Shown here: in pieces, positions 8,739 through 18,510 of the stretch | How the letters are laid out: the number at the start of each line of letters is the position of its first letter | Numbering within the stretch: the stretch's first letter is position 1 | NCBI GenBank assembly: GCA_965116625.1 | Contig: OZ220717.1 | Location: forward strand, 3,720,001 to 3,784,000 | DNA: 64,000 bases | Source of the DNA: VXNE01 sp965116625 | Lineage (GTDB): Bacteria > Pseudomonadota > Gammaproteobacteria > Pseudomonadales > Azotimanducaceae | Direction of reading: 5' to 3' | Made by a program: the position numbers and the translations under genes | The notes under the pieces: model-generated | What the model was told of the DNA's origin: nothing | The model's database searches: none | Seen by the model: the letters and a program-made list of their open reading frames with translations, nothing else

Positions 8739-10085
8739 ATGATTACTGTCACGAGCGACAACGGAGCCGTCCGGTATTCAGACCTGCGCCAATGCACAAG
8801 CGTCGACCAGTCGGACCGAAAAGTCCCGATCAACCTGCGCCAGTCCGGTCCCACGCCGGTCGGACTGCTCATCTCGAACCGGGTGCGCAAATCGCCGTAC
8901 TGGCACCTCTCCATGGAAGCCGGCTGCTGGCGGGCGACGGTCTACAACCGCGTCTACCACCCGAGGGGTTACGTGCGGCCGGAGGCCGGCGGCGCCATGG
9001 CGGAATACGACGCCCTGGTCAACCATGTGACGCTCTGGAACGTGGCGGTGGAACGGCAGATCCAGGTCAAGGGTCCGGACGCGGAGAAGTTCGTAAACCA
9101 CGTCATCACGCGCGATGCCACGCAGATCGCGCCGATGCGCGCCAAGTACGTCATCCTCTGCAACGAGGAAGGCGGCGTGCTCAACGACCCGGTGTTGCTG
9201 CGCGTGGCCGAGGACGAGTTCTGGTTCTCGCTCGCCGACAGCGATATCGAGATGTGGCTGAGAGGCGTCAACCTGGGGCTGCGATGCGATGTTTCCATCG
9301 CCGAGATCGATGTCTCGCCGGTGCAGATCCAGGGCCCTAAGTCCGAGGCACTCATGGTGGACCTGTTCGGCGAGCGGGTCCGGGAGATTCCGTACTACGG
9401 CCTCATGGAAGGCCGGGTGAACGGGCGGGACGTCGTGGTCTCGCAAACAGGGTTCACCGGCGAGAAGGGCTACGAGATCTATCTCAAGGACGCAACGCTC
9501 TACGCCGAGGACCTCTGGTACGGCGTGCTCGAGGCAGGCAAGCGGCATCAGCTCATGGTTACCGCCCCGGCGCATCACCGCCGCATCGCCGCCGGCATCC
9601 TGTCGTGGGGCCAGGACCTGGACCAGGAGACCCTGCCCTTCCAGTGCAATCTCGGCTACCAGGTGCCGCGGCGCAAGCAGGCGGACTACGTCGGCAAGCA
9701 GGCGCTCGAAGCGGCGCGGCGCGCCATCGAGGCAGGCTCTCCCCCATTCCGCAACGTGCTGGTCGGCATCGTCTTTGGCGGCCGTCCGGTAACCGACTAC
9801 GCCAACGACTTCTGGCTCATCCAGGCAAGCGACGGGAAAGACCCCGTGGGTTATGTCACCTCGCCCTGGTTCTCTCCGGAACTTGAGACCAACATCGCGT
9901 TGGCTTACGTCCCGTGGGATATGCGCGACGTTGGTACCAGGCTGAGCGTCAGCCTTCCCCCCGAGTACGCCGAACGCCCCGGCGAACCCGTGGCCGGCGA
10001 GGTGGTGGAGGTGCCGTTCCGGCCGTCGGTGAATCCGAACATTCGGGAAGTCGTTCGAAGCCGGGGCCGGGACAGCGCCGACTGA
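8739..10085 (+). CDS. GcvT/DmdA-like aminomethyltransferase-family protein
   Basis: This 448-residue protein has a folate-binding GcvT domain and a C-terminal GcvT barrel. It would accept a methyl or aminomethyl group onto tetrahydrofolate. The opening SNRVRKSPYWHLS and VYNRVYHPRGY resemble the DmdA branch (DMSP demethylase and related enzymes) more than glycine-cleavage T protein, and VVVSQTGFTGEKGYEIYL is the conserved GcvT segment. The start at ATG 8739 is supported by AAGGGGAG just upstream; the first ~40 residues look unconserved. The MTHFR-FTHFS fusion begins 5 bp after its stop, which fits a demethylase delivering methyl-THF to that enzyme. The substrate (DMSP, a betaine or an aromatic methoxyl) cannot be settled from sequence. 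Confidence 0.75.
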   Translation: MITVTSDNGAVRYSDLRQCTSVDQSDRKVPINLRQSGPTPVGLLISNRVRKSPYWHLSMEAGCWRATVYNRVYHPRGYVRPEAGGAMAEYDALVNHVTLWNVAVERQIQVKGPDAEKFVNHVITRDATQIAPMRAKYVILCNEEGGVLNDPVLLRVAEDEFWFSLADSDIEMWLRGVNLGLRCDVSIAEIDVSPVQIQGPKSEALMVDLFGERVREIPYYGLMEGRVNGRDVVVSQTGFTGEKGYEIYLKDATLYAEDLWYGVLEAGKRHQLMVTAPAHHRRIAAGILSWGQDLDQETLPFQCNLGYQVPRRKQADYVGKQALEAARRAIEAGSPPFRNVLVGIVFGGRPVTDYANDFWLIQASDGKDPVGYVTSPWFSPELETNIALAYVPWDMRDVGTRLSVSLPPEYAERPGEPVAGEVVEVPFRPSVNPNIREVVRSRGRDSAD

Positions 10086-10090
10086 AAGCC

Positions 10091-12652
10091 ATGGATGCGT
10101 TACACGACAGCGCCAACACGCTCAATGCGATAGACGTGCTGGACACGCAGCGAGAGCTGGTCCGGCATGCCTCGGTAGAGCTATCGCCGCGCCAACTGGG
10201 TTCCACCGGCCCGCTGACGGACTACCTGTCCCGCGGAACGCGGGTCTATATCCCATCCATCCCTGGCGTGGCGTGGCGCGAGACCATGGCCGCCTGCCAG
10301 CGCCTCGGCGCCGAGGGCATGCTGCCAGTGCCACACCTGCCCGCACGATTAATGAAGAGCGAGGAGCAACTGGACGAGCGCCTGGGGGAACTTGCCGAGG
10401 CCGGCGTGAGCGACCTGTTGCTGGTAGCCGGAGACCACAGGCGCGCAGCGGGCCCCTACCACGACACGCTCGATGTGCTCGAGTCCGGCAAGCTCGTCCA
10501 GCACGGCTTCCGCCGTCTTGGCGTCACCGCGTACCCGGAAGGGCATCCCGTGGCGGCGCGCGGCGACCTCGAAACGGCCCTGTCGCGAAAGATCGCTTAT
10601 GCGAACGCAACCGACACCGACATGTGGATCGTCACGCAGTTCACCTTTGCGTCCGCGCACGCCATCGCCTGGCTCGCGGCGATGCAGGATCGGGGCTGTC
10701 CGCTGCCGGTCTACATCGGCCTGCCGGGGCCTGCCCGGTTACGCACGTTGTTGGCTTATGCCTCCCGCTGCGGCGTACGCGCCTCCGCACGGGCGCTGAC
10801 CCGGCAACCCAGCGTGATACGGTTGCTGAAGAGCTGGTCACCGGACGATTTGCTGCAGGGACTGGCGCAATACCGGGTGGAGTCCGCCGGCACGACCCTC
10901 GCCGGGATCCACCTGTTCACCTTCGGCGGGCTGCCCCGCACATCCCGCTGGCTGCGCGCCAATGGGGCGACAACCCGAGAAGTCGCCGCTTCACCCGCGA
11001 CGACCCCGGAAGTCGCGCGCAACGCTCCCGGTCTGCGCCCCATCATTCCCCTCGCCGAATCACGCCTCGGCATTGGGCCGCATCTGCTGACACCCTATGG
11101 GCACCACAAGGCAAAGCTGTCGGTTCCGGAAACCGGCACCGCGTCGACGCGCGATGGCAAACTGGTGCTGGTTACCGCCATCTCGCCCACCGCGGCCGGC
11201 GAAGGCAAGACCACCACCAGCATCGGGCTCACCGACGCGCTCAACCTGCTCGGCGTGCGGGCCACGGCCTGTCTGCGCGAACCCTCGCTCGGCCCCTGTT
11301 TTGGAATGAAGGGCGGCGCAACCGGCGGCGGCCGGGCCCGGGTCGTGCCGGAAACGGACATCAACCTCCATTTCAACGGGGACATGCACGCCGTCTCGAC
11401 CGCGAACAACCTGCTCGCCGCCGTTGTCGACAGCCACCTCTACTGGAAAAATCCGCTCGACATCGACCCGGAGACGATCTCCTGGCGCCGTGTCATGGAC
11501 CTCAACGACCGTGCATTGCGCGAAGTCGAACTCAACCTTGGCCGCGGTGCCCACCGCGCTGGCGGTTTCGACATCACCGCCGCGTCCGAAGTCATGGCCG
11601 TGCTGTGCCTCGCGAGCGACCGGGAAGACCTGCAGCGGCGCCTCGGCCGCATCGTCGTCGCCCGCAACCGGGCGGGCAACCCGGTCACGGCCAGGGACCT
11701 CGGCGTCGACGGGGCGATGGCCGCCGTGCTCACCGATGCCCTGCAACCGAACATCGTGCAAACCCTCGAAGGCAACCTGGCCTTCATTCATGGCGGCCCC
11801 TTCGCCAACATCGCCCACGGCTGCAACTCCGTGATCGCAACGCGCACGGCCCTCGCACTGTCCGACGTGGTGGTGACCGAAGCGGGATTCGGCGCAGACC
11901 TGGGGGCGGAAAAGTTCCTCGACATCAAGTGCCGCCAGTCCGGCCTGCGCCCGGACGCGGTGGTTCTGGTATGCACGGTTCGGGCGCTCAAGCTGCACGG
12001 CGGGACCGAACAGCGCAACCTGGATGAACCGGATGTTGCCGCGGTCCGTGCCGGGGCGCCGAACCTCGCACGGCACATCGCCAACCTCACAGGGTTCGGC
12101 TTGAAGCCCGTGATCGCGATCAACCGATTCGACACGGACACCGACGAGGAGATCGCGGCCATTCAGGCGATTGCGAACCACTACGCTGTCGAAGCGGCCG
12201 TCGCCACCCACTGGGCGGACGGCGGCGCTGGAGCCACCGGGCTGGCGCGCGCCGTGATGGACAGGCTGGACGAAAGGCCGACGATCAAGCTGCTCTATCC
12301 CGACGAGATGCCGCTGCGAGACAAGATCGAAGCGATCGCCACCGGCTTCTACGGCGCTTCCGGGACATCGATAAGTCCGGACGCGTCACGCCAGCTCGAT
12401 GCGTTCGAATCACTGGGTTACGGCCACCTGCCGGTCTGTATCGCCAAGACGCAGTACAGTTTCTCGGCCGATCCGAAGGCGATGGGCGCGCCGCAAGGCC
12501 ACGTGCTCCCGGTCCGGGAAGCGCGACTCGCCGCCGGTGCCGGATTCGTCGTCGTCATCTGCGGAGACATCATGACGATGCCCGGCTTGCCGCGCCGCCC
12601 CGCCGCCCTCGATGTCGGGGTTGACGCGCAGGGGCAGGTCATCGGACTGTAG
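10091..12652 (+). CDS. fhs: Fused methylenetetrahydrofolate reductase-like / formate-tetrahydrofolate ligase
   Basis: This 853-residue protein joins two one-carbon enzymes. Residues ~30-310 look like a MetF-type (beta/alpha)8 reductase: VYIPSIPGV, SDLLLVAGDH and MWIVTQFTF are the usual strand signatures. From residue ~318 to the end it is a complete formate-THF ligase: LLTPYGHHKAKL, the ATP loop SPTAAGEGKTTTS, REPSLGPCFGMKGGATGGG, FIHGGPFANIAHGCNS and TEAGFGADLGAEKFLDIKC. The single frame runs through the junction without a start or stop. The start at ATG 10091 lies 5 bp after the preceding gene. Together the halves could oxidise methyl-THF to methylene-THF and release formate with ATP gain; the middle steps (FolD) must come from elsewhere. 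I do not recall this fusion as a standard architecture. Confidence 0.85.
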   Translation: MDALHDSANTLNAIDVLDTQRELVRHASVELSPRQLGSTGPLTDYLSRGTRVYIPSIPGVAWRETMAACQRLGAEGMLPVPHLPARLMKSEEQLDERLGELAEAGVSDLLLVAGDHRRAAGPYHDTLDVLESGKLVQHGFRRLGVTAYPEGHPVAARGDLETALSRKIAYANATDTDMWIVTQFTFASAHAIAWLAAMQDRGCPLPVYIGLPGPARLRTLLAYASRCGVRASARALTRQPSVIRLLKSWSPDDLLQGLAQYRVESAGTTLAGIHLFTFGGLPRTSRWLRANGATTREVAASPATTPEVARNAPGLRPIIPLAESRLGIGPHLLTPYGHHKAKLSVPETGTASTRDGKLVLVTAISPTAAGEGKTTTSIGLTDALNLLGVRATACLREPSLGPCFGMKGGATGGGRARVVPETDINLHFNGDMHAVSTANNLLAAVVDSHLYWKNPLDIDPETISWRRVMDLNDRALREVELNLGRGAHRAGGFDITAASEVMAVLCLASDREDLQRRLGRIVVARNRAGNPVTARDLGVDGAMAAVLTDALQPNIVQTLEGNLAFIHGGPFANIAHGCNSVIATRTALALSDVVVTEAGFGADLGAEKFLDIKCRQSGLRPDAVVLVCTVRALKLHGGTEQRNLDEPDVAAVRAGAPNLARHIANLTGFGLKPVIAINRFDTDTDEEIAAIQAIANHYAVEAAVATHWADGGAGATGLARAVMDRLDERPTIKLLYPDEMPLRDKIEAIATGFYGASGTSISPDASRQLDAFESLGYGHLPVCIAKTQYSFSADPKAMGAPQGHVLPVREARLAAGAGFVVVICGDIMTMPGLPRRPAALDVGVDAQGQVIGL

Positions 12653-12670
12653 CGCCCCGGTTCTCCCAAC

Positions 12671-13513
12671 GTGAACACGGCGGCGTTCGAACGATGGAAA
12701 CCCGGGACCGCGCCCCGCGCCCTGAGTGAGGCGCTGTTCGACGGTGCACTGGTGATCTTCGAGGACCTGAGCCCGGTCACGCGCCTGGTTGAACGCGTGC
12801 GGGCAATCCTCAACCGAACCTTCGAAACCGACGAACCCGGCCTGGCCGAGCGCCGCCTGTCCGCGCCGGAATTTCGCAGTCTCGCGATGCGGGCACGTGA
12901 GGCGGTCGCCCACGATGCGACCGTCGCACGTCACTGGTGGGACGCGATGGCGGTGATCGGCTACCGTCAGGATGCAACCTGGCTCGACCGAATCCGGTTA
13001 CGGGTGGTACCGTCGCGCGGCGATATCGAGCACCAGCGGCTGCAGACCGTACCGCCGCACAGGGACACCTGGGGATCCGGGATCATGGCGCAGATCAACT
13101 GGTGGTTGCCGCTCTATCCGCTGGTCGAGCGCAGCACGATGCTGCTCTGGCCCGACGCCTTCAGTCTTCCCATCGCGAACACCAGCGGCGAATGGAGCTT
13201 CCAGGCGTTCAGGAACAGCGCGCAGGACGGTTATCCACTCCTGCCAGTTGCCTGCCGCCGCCCGGTTGAGTCCGGCGTGCCCGTGCTTATCGAACCGGGC
13301 CAACTGCTAGGCTTCTCGGCAGCGCACCTGCACGCCGGCGTGAGCGATGACTCGGGCTGGACCCGGTTCGGCGTCGACACGCGTTCCGTGTGGGACCCCG
13401 ACCGCATCGAGGGCCGCGGTGCGCCGAACGTGGATGGTGCGGCGCGGGCCGAGATGTGGCGCTGGTTCCGCGAACCAGGAATTTCCCCGCCGCAGGAGGC
13501 GTACTTCACATAG
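12671..13513 (+). CDS. Putative Fe(II)/2-oxoglutarate-type oxygenase
   Basis: This 280-residue protein has PPHRDTWGSG near residue 134 as a possible HxD metal motif, a tryptophan-rich strand INWWLPLYPL, and AAHLHAGVSDDSGWTRFGVDTR near residue 216, which could supply the distal histidine and arginine. This pattern fits the cupin fold of phytanoyl-CoA-dioxygenase-like proteins, but overall similarity to a named family is not clear to me. The start is GTG 12671; no convincing ribosome-binding site is seen. It sits 18 bp after the fused folate enzyme and 20 bp before a DMGDH-like gene, so it is probably in the same operon and may oxidatively demethylate an amine (inference). Confidence 0.55.
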   Translation: MNTAAFERWKPGTAPRALSEALFDGALVIFEDLSPVTRLVERVRAILNRTFETDEPGLAERRLSAPEFRSLAMRAREAVAHDATVARHWWDAMAVIGYRQDATWLDRIRLRVVPSRGDIEHQRLQTVPPHRDTWGSGIMAQINWWLPLYPLVERSTMLLWPDAFSLPIANTSGEWSFQAFRNSAQDGYPLLPVACRRPVESGVPVLIEPGQLLGFSAAHLHAGVSDDSGWTRFGVDTRSVWDPDRIEGRGAPNVDGAARAEMWRWFREPGISPPQEAYFT

Positions 13514-13533
13514 AAGTCCAGGGAGAAGCTTAG

Positions 13534-15966
13534 ATGGCACAACATGCCCGCGTCGTGGTCATCGGCGGTGGGGTCGTCGGCGTCGCCACCCTCTATCATC
13601 TGGCGGCCAAGGGCTGGTCGGACGTAGTGCTGTTCGAGCGCAAGGAACTGACCTCCGGGTCGACATGGCACGCCGCCGGGCTGTTGCCGCTGTTCAACAT
13701 GAGCTATTCCGTTGGCCAGATCCACAAGTACTCGGTGAACCTCTACCGCCGGCTCGCCCAGGAGACCGGCGCCGACGTGGGACTGCGCACCGTCGGCAAC
13801 ATCCGCCTCGCCATGACGCCGGACCGCATGGACGAATACCGCCAGTACGCCGGCGTCGCGACAACGATAGGCGTCAACGTCGAGTACCTCACGCCCGACG
13901 ACGTATGCGAGATCTGGCCCCTGGCGGTCACCGATGGGCTTATCGGCGCCATCCGCCATCCCGACGACGGCTACATCCAGCCGGCGGACCTCACCCAGGC
14001 CCTGGCCCGGGGCGCCCGTGCGAAGGGCGCGGTCATCCATCGCCAGACCTGCGTGACGGCTATCGAACAGACTTCCGGTGGCGAATGGCTCGTGCGAACC
14101 GACCAAGGTGACTGGGTCGCGGAGCACGTCGTCTCCGCAACGGGCAACTTCGCGCGCCGCACCGGCGCCATGATCGGCCTCGACATCCCGGTGCTGCCGG
14201 TGCAGCACCAGTACATCGTCACCGAGACGCATCCCGACATCCTTGCCCGGCACGCCGAGGGTTTGCCGGAGATGGGCGTGCTGCGCGAGTCCGACGGATC
14301 CTGGTACATGCGCGAGGAAGCCGGCGGGCTGCTGCTCGGGCCATACGAGAAAGGCGCGCCCGCCTGCTACCTGGACGGCCCGGACGCCGAGAGCGAGTAC
14401 GAACTCTTCAACGACGACCTCGACCGCCTGACGCCGCACATCGAATCGGCCATCCGCCGCGTGCCCGCATTCGCCGAACTTGGCATCAAGCAGGTCTACA
14501 ACGGCGCCATCGCGTACACCCCCGATGGCAGCCCCATCATCGGCCCGGCCTGGGACAGGCGCAATTTCTGGCTCAACGAGGGCCACAGCTTCGGCATCAC
14601 CGCCGCCGCCGGCGCCGGCTGGCAGCTTGCCGAGTGGATCGTCGAGGGCGAACCCACCATCGACATGCTCGGCGTCGACCCGCGCCGTTTCGGCGACTAC
14701 GCCACCGGCGCCTATCTCAGGGCGAAGAACGAGGAGGCCTACGCCAACGTCTTCACCGTGCACTACCCGGACGAGGAGCGCCCCGCCGGGCGCCCGCTGC
14801 GCACGGCCCCGTGCTACGGGCGGATGCGGGACCTGGGAGCGGTGTTCGGCCAGAAGTTCGGCTGGGAGCGGCCCAACTGGTTCGCGCCGGACGGAGTCGC
14901 GCAGGAAGACCACTGGTCGTTCCGCCGTTCCCGCTGGTTCGAGCCCGTGGGCGAGGAGTGCCGCAATGTCCGCGACAACGTCGGCCTGCTCGACATGACC
15001 TCCTTCGCCAAGGCCCGCGTCAGCGGTCCGGGCGCCGCGGCGTTTCTCGACGGCTTCGTCGCCAATCGATTGCCCCGGACAGGCCGCATCGGCCTCTGCC
15101 ACGCGCTCAACAGCCTCGGCGGCGTGCACTCCGAGTTCACCATCCACCGCGAGGCGGCGGACCGCTTCTACCTCGTGTCGGCCGGCGCCTTCCAGCGGCT
15201 GGACCACGACTTTCTGCGGTGCCAGATGCCGACGGATGGATCGGTCATTTTCGAAAACCTCACGGCCGCGATGGGCGTGCTGGTCATCGCCGGACCGAAG
15301 TCCCGGGAACTCCTGTCGCGCGTCTGCGACGCCGATCTCGGCAACGCCGCATTCCGCTGGCTGACGGCCAGGGACGCCAACATCGGCCTCGCGCCCGTGA
15401 AGCTCATGCGCCTCAATTTCGTCGGCGAACTCGGCTGGGAGATCCACCACGGCATCGAGTACCAGAACACCATCTTCGACGCGCTGATGGAGGCCGGCGC
15501 CGACCTGGGCCTGAAGCCTTTCGGCATCCGCGCCATGGACTCGCTCCGCGTCGAGAAGTCCTACCGCATGATCGGCACCGAAATGTCCATCGAGTACGCC
15601 GCCCTCGAGTCCGGCCTCGACCGCTTCGTGCGCCTCGACAAGGGCGAGTTCATGGGCCGCGCCGGACTCCTCGAGTGGCACCAGCGGGGATTCGCCAACT
15701 GCTTCGTCACCCTGGCAGTGGACGGTCCGGAAGACGCCGACCCCATCGGCAATAACCCGCTATACGTCGACGGGCGGATGGTCGGCCGAGCAACCAGCGG
15801 CAACTACGGCTTCCGGCTGGAGCAGTCCCTCGCGCTGGCAATGGTGCGCCCGGAGCTTGCCGAGATCGGCACCGCGGTCGACATCGAGATTCTCGGCGAG
15901 CGATACCCCGCACGCGTGGTGCAGGAAAGTCCCTGGGACCCGGAAAATGCAAGGCTGCGCGCATGA
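13534..15966 (+). CDS. Dimethylglycine/sarcosine dehydrogenase-like flavoprotein (paralogue 1)
   Basis: This 810-residue protein has the full DMGDH layout: FAD-binding DAO domain (GGGVVGVATLYHL, residues 11-23), FAO middle domain, then GcvT folate domain (~430-700) and GcvT C-terminal barrel. STWHAAG places the histidine used for covalent FAD linkage at residue 46. The family oxidises N-methyl groups of dimethylglycine or sarcosine and loads the carbon onto THF as methylene-THF. AGGGAGAA before ATG 13534 supports the start. It is followed 55 bp later by mttB. Two further paralogues at 22535-27409 suggest different N-methyl substrates. Confidence 0.88.
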   Translation: MAQHARVVVIGGGVVGVATLYHLAAKGWSDVVLFERKELTSGSTWHAAGLLPLFNMSYSVGQIHKYSVNLYRRLAQETGADVGLRTVGNIRLAMTPDRMDEYRQYAGVATTIGVNVEYLTPDDVCEIWPLAVTDGLIGAIRHPDDGYIQPADLTQALARGARAKGAVIHRQTCVTAIEQTSGGEWLVRTDQGDWVAEHVVSATGNFARRTGAMIGLDIPVLPVQHQYIVTETHPDILARHAEGLPEMGVLRESDGSWYMREEAGGLLLGPYEKGAPACYLDGPDAESEYELFNDDLDRLTPHIESAIRRVPAFAELGIKQVYNGAIAYTPDGSPIIGPAWDRRNFWLNEGHSFGITAAAGAGWQLAEWIVEGEPTIDMLGVDPRRFGDYATGAYLRAKNEEAYANVFTVHYPDEERPAGRPLRTAPCYGRMRDLGAVFGQKFGWERPNWFAPDGVAQEDHWSFRRSRWFEPVGEECRNVRDNVGLLDMTSFAKARVSGPGAAAFLDGFVANRLPRTGRIGLCHALNSLGGVHSEFTIHREAADRFYLVSAGAFQRLDHDFLRCQMPTDGSVIFENLTAAMGVLVIAGPKSRELLSRVCDADLGNAAFRWLTARDANIGLAPVKLMRLNFVGELGWEIHHGIEYQNTIFDALMEAGADLGLKPFGIRAMDSLRVEKSYRMIGTEMSIEYAALESGLDRFVRLDKGEFMGRAGLLEWHQRGFANCFVTLAVDGPEDADPIGNNPLYVDGRMVGRATSGNYGFRLEQSLALAMVRPELAEIGTAVDIEILGERYPARVVQESPWDPENARLRA

Positions 15967-16021
15967 CCTCCACGTTCGGGAATCGGTAAGCTATGCCTGA
16001 AGCGTCCTGAGGAGAGCTGCC

Positions 16022-17563
16022 ATGGCAAGACGATCAGGCGGTAGACGGGCGCGCCAGGCCCAGCGCGCCGCGCCCCTGGCTGAAGCGGCCAAGCCGGTTC
16101 GGCCGGGACACACCGGTGGACAGTTCCAGCCCCTGTCCGCAGCCGGCGTTGAGGCCATCGTGGACAACGCCTTCAGGATCCTGGAGCAAGTGGGTTTCGC
16201 CGACGCCACGCCCCACTGCATCGAGACCTGCATCGCTGCCGGCGCCGTGCTCGGCGATGACGGGCGTCTGCGCATGCCGCTGGAACTCGTTCAACGGACG
16301 CTGCAACTCGCCCGGCGGAACCTGGTGCTGCATGGACAGGACCCGCGGTGGGACCTGGACCTGAGTGGCGCCAGGGTGCACTTCTCCACCGCCGGCGCCG
16401 CAGTCATGGCAGCCGACTCGGAGAACGGGCTCTACCGGGATTCCGAGGCGCAGGATCTCTACGACATGGCGCGCATCGCCGATACCTGCGAACACATTCA
16501 CATGTTCCAGCGGACCTGCGTCCCCCGGGATATCGCCGACAACTACGCACTGGACATCAACACGCTCTACTGCTGCGTGATGGGCACCAGCAAGCATGTC
16601 GGCTCCAGTTGGACCTTGTATCCACACCTTGAGAAGAGTCTCGAGATGCTGCACATGATCGCCGGCAGCGAATCCGAGTGGCGGGCGCGCCCCTTCGTCA
16701 GCCAGTCCAACTGCTTCGTGGTGCCGCCGCTCAAGTTCGCCACCGACGCCCTCGAGTGCCTGCGCGTCGCGGTAGAGGGCGGCATGCCGGTATTGCTGTT
16801 GTCGGCGGGCCAGGCCGGCGCGACGGCGCCCGCCTATCTTGCCGGGACGGTCTCCCAGGCGTGGGCGGAGTGCCTCGGCGGACTGGTCTACGTGAACGCG
16901 ATCGAACCCGGCGCACCGGCGATTCTCGGCGCCTGGCCGTTCGTTTCGGACCTGCGCACCGGGGCGATGAGCGGCGGCTCGCCGGAGCAGGGCCTGCTAT
17001 CCGCCGCCTGCGCCCAGGTCGGCAACCATCTCGACCTGCCCTTCGGCACCGCCTGCGGCATGAGCGACGCCAAGTTCCCGGACTTCCAGGCGGGCGCGGA
17101 ACGTGCCGCAACGGTGCTGTCGGCCGCGTTGTCCGGGGCGAACATCGTCTACGAATCGGCCGGCATGTACGCCAGCCTGTTGGGCACGTGCCCCGAAAGC
17201 CTGATCCTGGACAACGACCTCCTCGGATCCGTCGGACGCGCGACCCGCGGGATCGAAGTCAACTCCGACACGTTGAGCTTCGCCGAGATCGAACAGATCT
17301 GCAGCAGCGGAGAAGGTCACTACCTGGGATCCGCGAACACCCTGCAAGTGATGCAGAGCGAGTACTTCTATCCGGACTTCAGCGACCGCACCAGCCCGAA
17401 CGTCTGGGAGGAACTGGGCAAGCCGGTGCTGCTGCAGGAGGCGATCAAGAAGACACGGGATATTCTCGCCCAGCATGTACCGCGCCATGTCAGCGACGAA
17501 ATCGACGCTCGAGTGCGGGCGGAGTTTCCGATCTTCCTCTCCCCGGAGGCGATGGGGCGCTGA
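16022..17563 (+). CDS. mttB: MttB-family amine:corrinoid methyltransferase (non-pyrrolysine)
   Basis: This 513-residue protein of the trimethylamine methyltransferase MttB superfamily would transfer a methyl from a quaternary or tertiary amine to a corrinoid protein. There is no in-frame TAG, so it is not a pyrrolysine enzyme. Non-Pyl members such as MtgB act on glycine betaine, and relatives act on carnitine, proline betaine or similar. The N-terminus is basic (residues 1-35), followed by QFQPLSAAGVEAIVDNAFRILEQVG, the usual opening helix. GAGGAGAG precedes the ATG. Partners needed for turnover (corrinoid protein, MtrH-like protein, RACo) are in the same region. The last 177 codons occur again at 20441-20972. 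Confidence 0.85.
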   Translation: MARRSGGRRARQAQRAAPLAEAAKPVRPGHTGGQFQPLSAAGVEAIVDNAFRILEQVGFADATPHCIETCIAAGAVLGDDGRLRMPLELVQRTLQLARRNLVLHGQDPRWDLDLSGARVHFSTAGAAVMAADSENGLYRDSEAQDLYDMARIADTCEHIHMFQRTCVPRDIADNYALDINTLYCCVMGTSKHVGSSWTLYPHLEKSLEMLHMIAGSESEWRARPFVSQSNCFVVPPLKFATDALECLRVAVEGGMPVLLLSAGQAGATAPAYLAGTVSQAWAECLGGLVYVNAIEPGAPAILGAWPFVSDLRTGAMSGGSPEQGLLSAACAQVGNHLDLPFGTACGMSDAKFPDFQAGAERAATVLSAALSGANIVYESAGMYASLLGTCPESLILDNDLLGSVGRATRGIEVNSDTLSFAEIEQICSSGEGHYLGSANTLQVMQSEYFYPDFSDRTSPNVWEELGKPVLLQEAIKKTRDILAQHVPRHVSDEIDARVRAEFPIFLSPEAMGR

Positions 17564-17754
17564 CCGGTTCCGGAGTTGCGAAACGGGGTTGAAAGCGGCG
17601 CTACGGCTGTCCCGAACGAGGTTCCAGTCCAGCTTCCACGACTGAGCAGCCGAAGCCACTGGGCTCCGCGCGAGGTCTGCGAACCCATGCGGCAGTGGAA
17701 CGACTACATCACGATACAGGGACTGACGGACAGGGGCCTCCGGGTCCGCACCGC

Positions 17755-17949
17755 TCAGACGGCCAGGGACTTGTCGGAGCCCTCGACGATCCGGCGCGCA
17801 GGGTACTCGACGTACTCGCGCCCGGACTCGTCCTGCATGTCGCGAATCCACCGGAATATCTCACCCACGTCGTAGTTGGATCGCGCCGCGAATCCATCTC
17901 GCACCGCCCTGACTTCGGCGATGACAGGGTCAGCCTGTGTGGTCTCCAT
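17755..17949 (-). CDS. Small partner of the PIN-domain gene (64 aa)
   Basis: This 64-residue acidic protein contains FRWIRDMQDESGREYVEYPA. It overlaps the 3' end of the PIN-domain gene by 20 bp and reads in the same direction. Short proteins of this type commonly follow PIN-domain genes of this class and are taken as the antitoxin or an accessory protein, although the order (toxin first) is the reverse of classical vapBC. The function is inferred only from position. The 191 bp between mttB and this gene hold nothing I recognise. Confidence 0.6.
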   Translation of the reverse strand: METTQADPVIAEVRAVRDGFAARSNYDVGEIFRWIRDMQDESGREYVEYPARRIVEGSDKSLAV

Positions 17950-18424
17950 GCCCAGTCTCCATCAATTCGTTGGGCGTACAAATCACCGGTGGCTCATAGC
18001 CCGCCTGCCTGCACGCGCGTTCGATCCGCACTCTCATCGCCGCATTGGCGATATGACGGAAATTCCACGTCACCAAGTAATCGACGCCGTTGGTCACGGC
18101 GATGGCGATGTGCGCGGCATCCGCCGCAGCTTCGCGCGGAACCGCCCCAAGATCAAGGAGCTGGCGTGCGAGATGCTCGGCATTGCGGGAGGCGCTCAAG
18201 AGCGCGACGCCTTCGAGCACTTTCAGACGATCACGGGCAGCGGTCGGGTCGCCAGCGCCAGATTCTGCCAGAACGAGCTCCGACGCGACCAGATGGAATC
18301 TGGCGGCAGCATCTCGCCACCACTCCCGGGTCACCTCCTGATACGCCGCAACCACGACGTCCCGCGATGGCCGCGCCGTGAGGTAACTGACAACCGATGT
18401 CTCGATGTAGGCGGTTGGATTCAT
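17930..18424 (-). CDS. PIN-domain protein, VapC-like putative RNase toxin
   Basis: This 164-residue protein opens with MNPTAYIETSVVSYL, the first strand of a PIN domain (with Glu-Thr in place of the more usual Asp). It then has AADAAHIAIAVTNGVDYLVTWNFRHI, which carries the acidic residues and the 'TWNF' motif of the group often annotated as predicted nucleic acid-binding, contains PIN domain. Such proteins are metal-dependent ribonucleases. With the overlapping small gene it forms a likely toxin-antitoxin pair at the left edge of the island inside the methylated-amine cluster. Confidence 0.75.
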   Translation of the reverse strand: MNPTAYIETSVVSYLTARPSRDVVVAAYQEVTREWWRDAAARFHLVASELVLAESGAGDPTAARDRLKVLEGVALLSASRNAEHLARQLLDLGAVPREAAADAAHIAIAVTNGVDYLVTWNFRHIANAAMRVRIERACRQAGYEPPVICTPNELMETGHGDHTG

Positions 18425-18510
18425 CTGCCGCAGGTCTCCCGTTAGTCAGGCTTCCTGTTCGCACGTGCCATCACGGCCAGCCTGCGCAATATCCTTCGCG
18501 TCGTCGCTCT

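Noticed and set aside
10273..12027. 584-codon frame in the fused folate enzyme region
   Set aside because: Arg/Pro-rich shadow of the MTHFR-FTHFS gene in another frame.
16022..17563. Pyrrolysine-containing MttB
   Set aside because: The gene has no in-frame TAG codon and no pyl genes are seen, so it is a non-pyrrolysine member.
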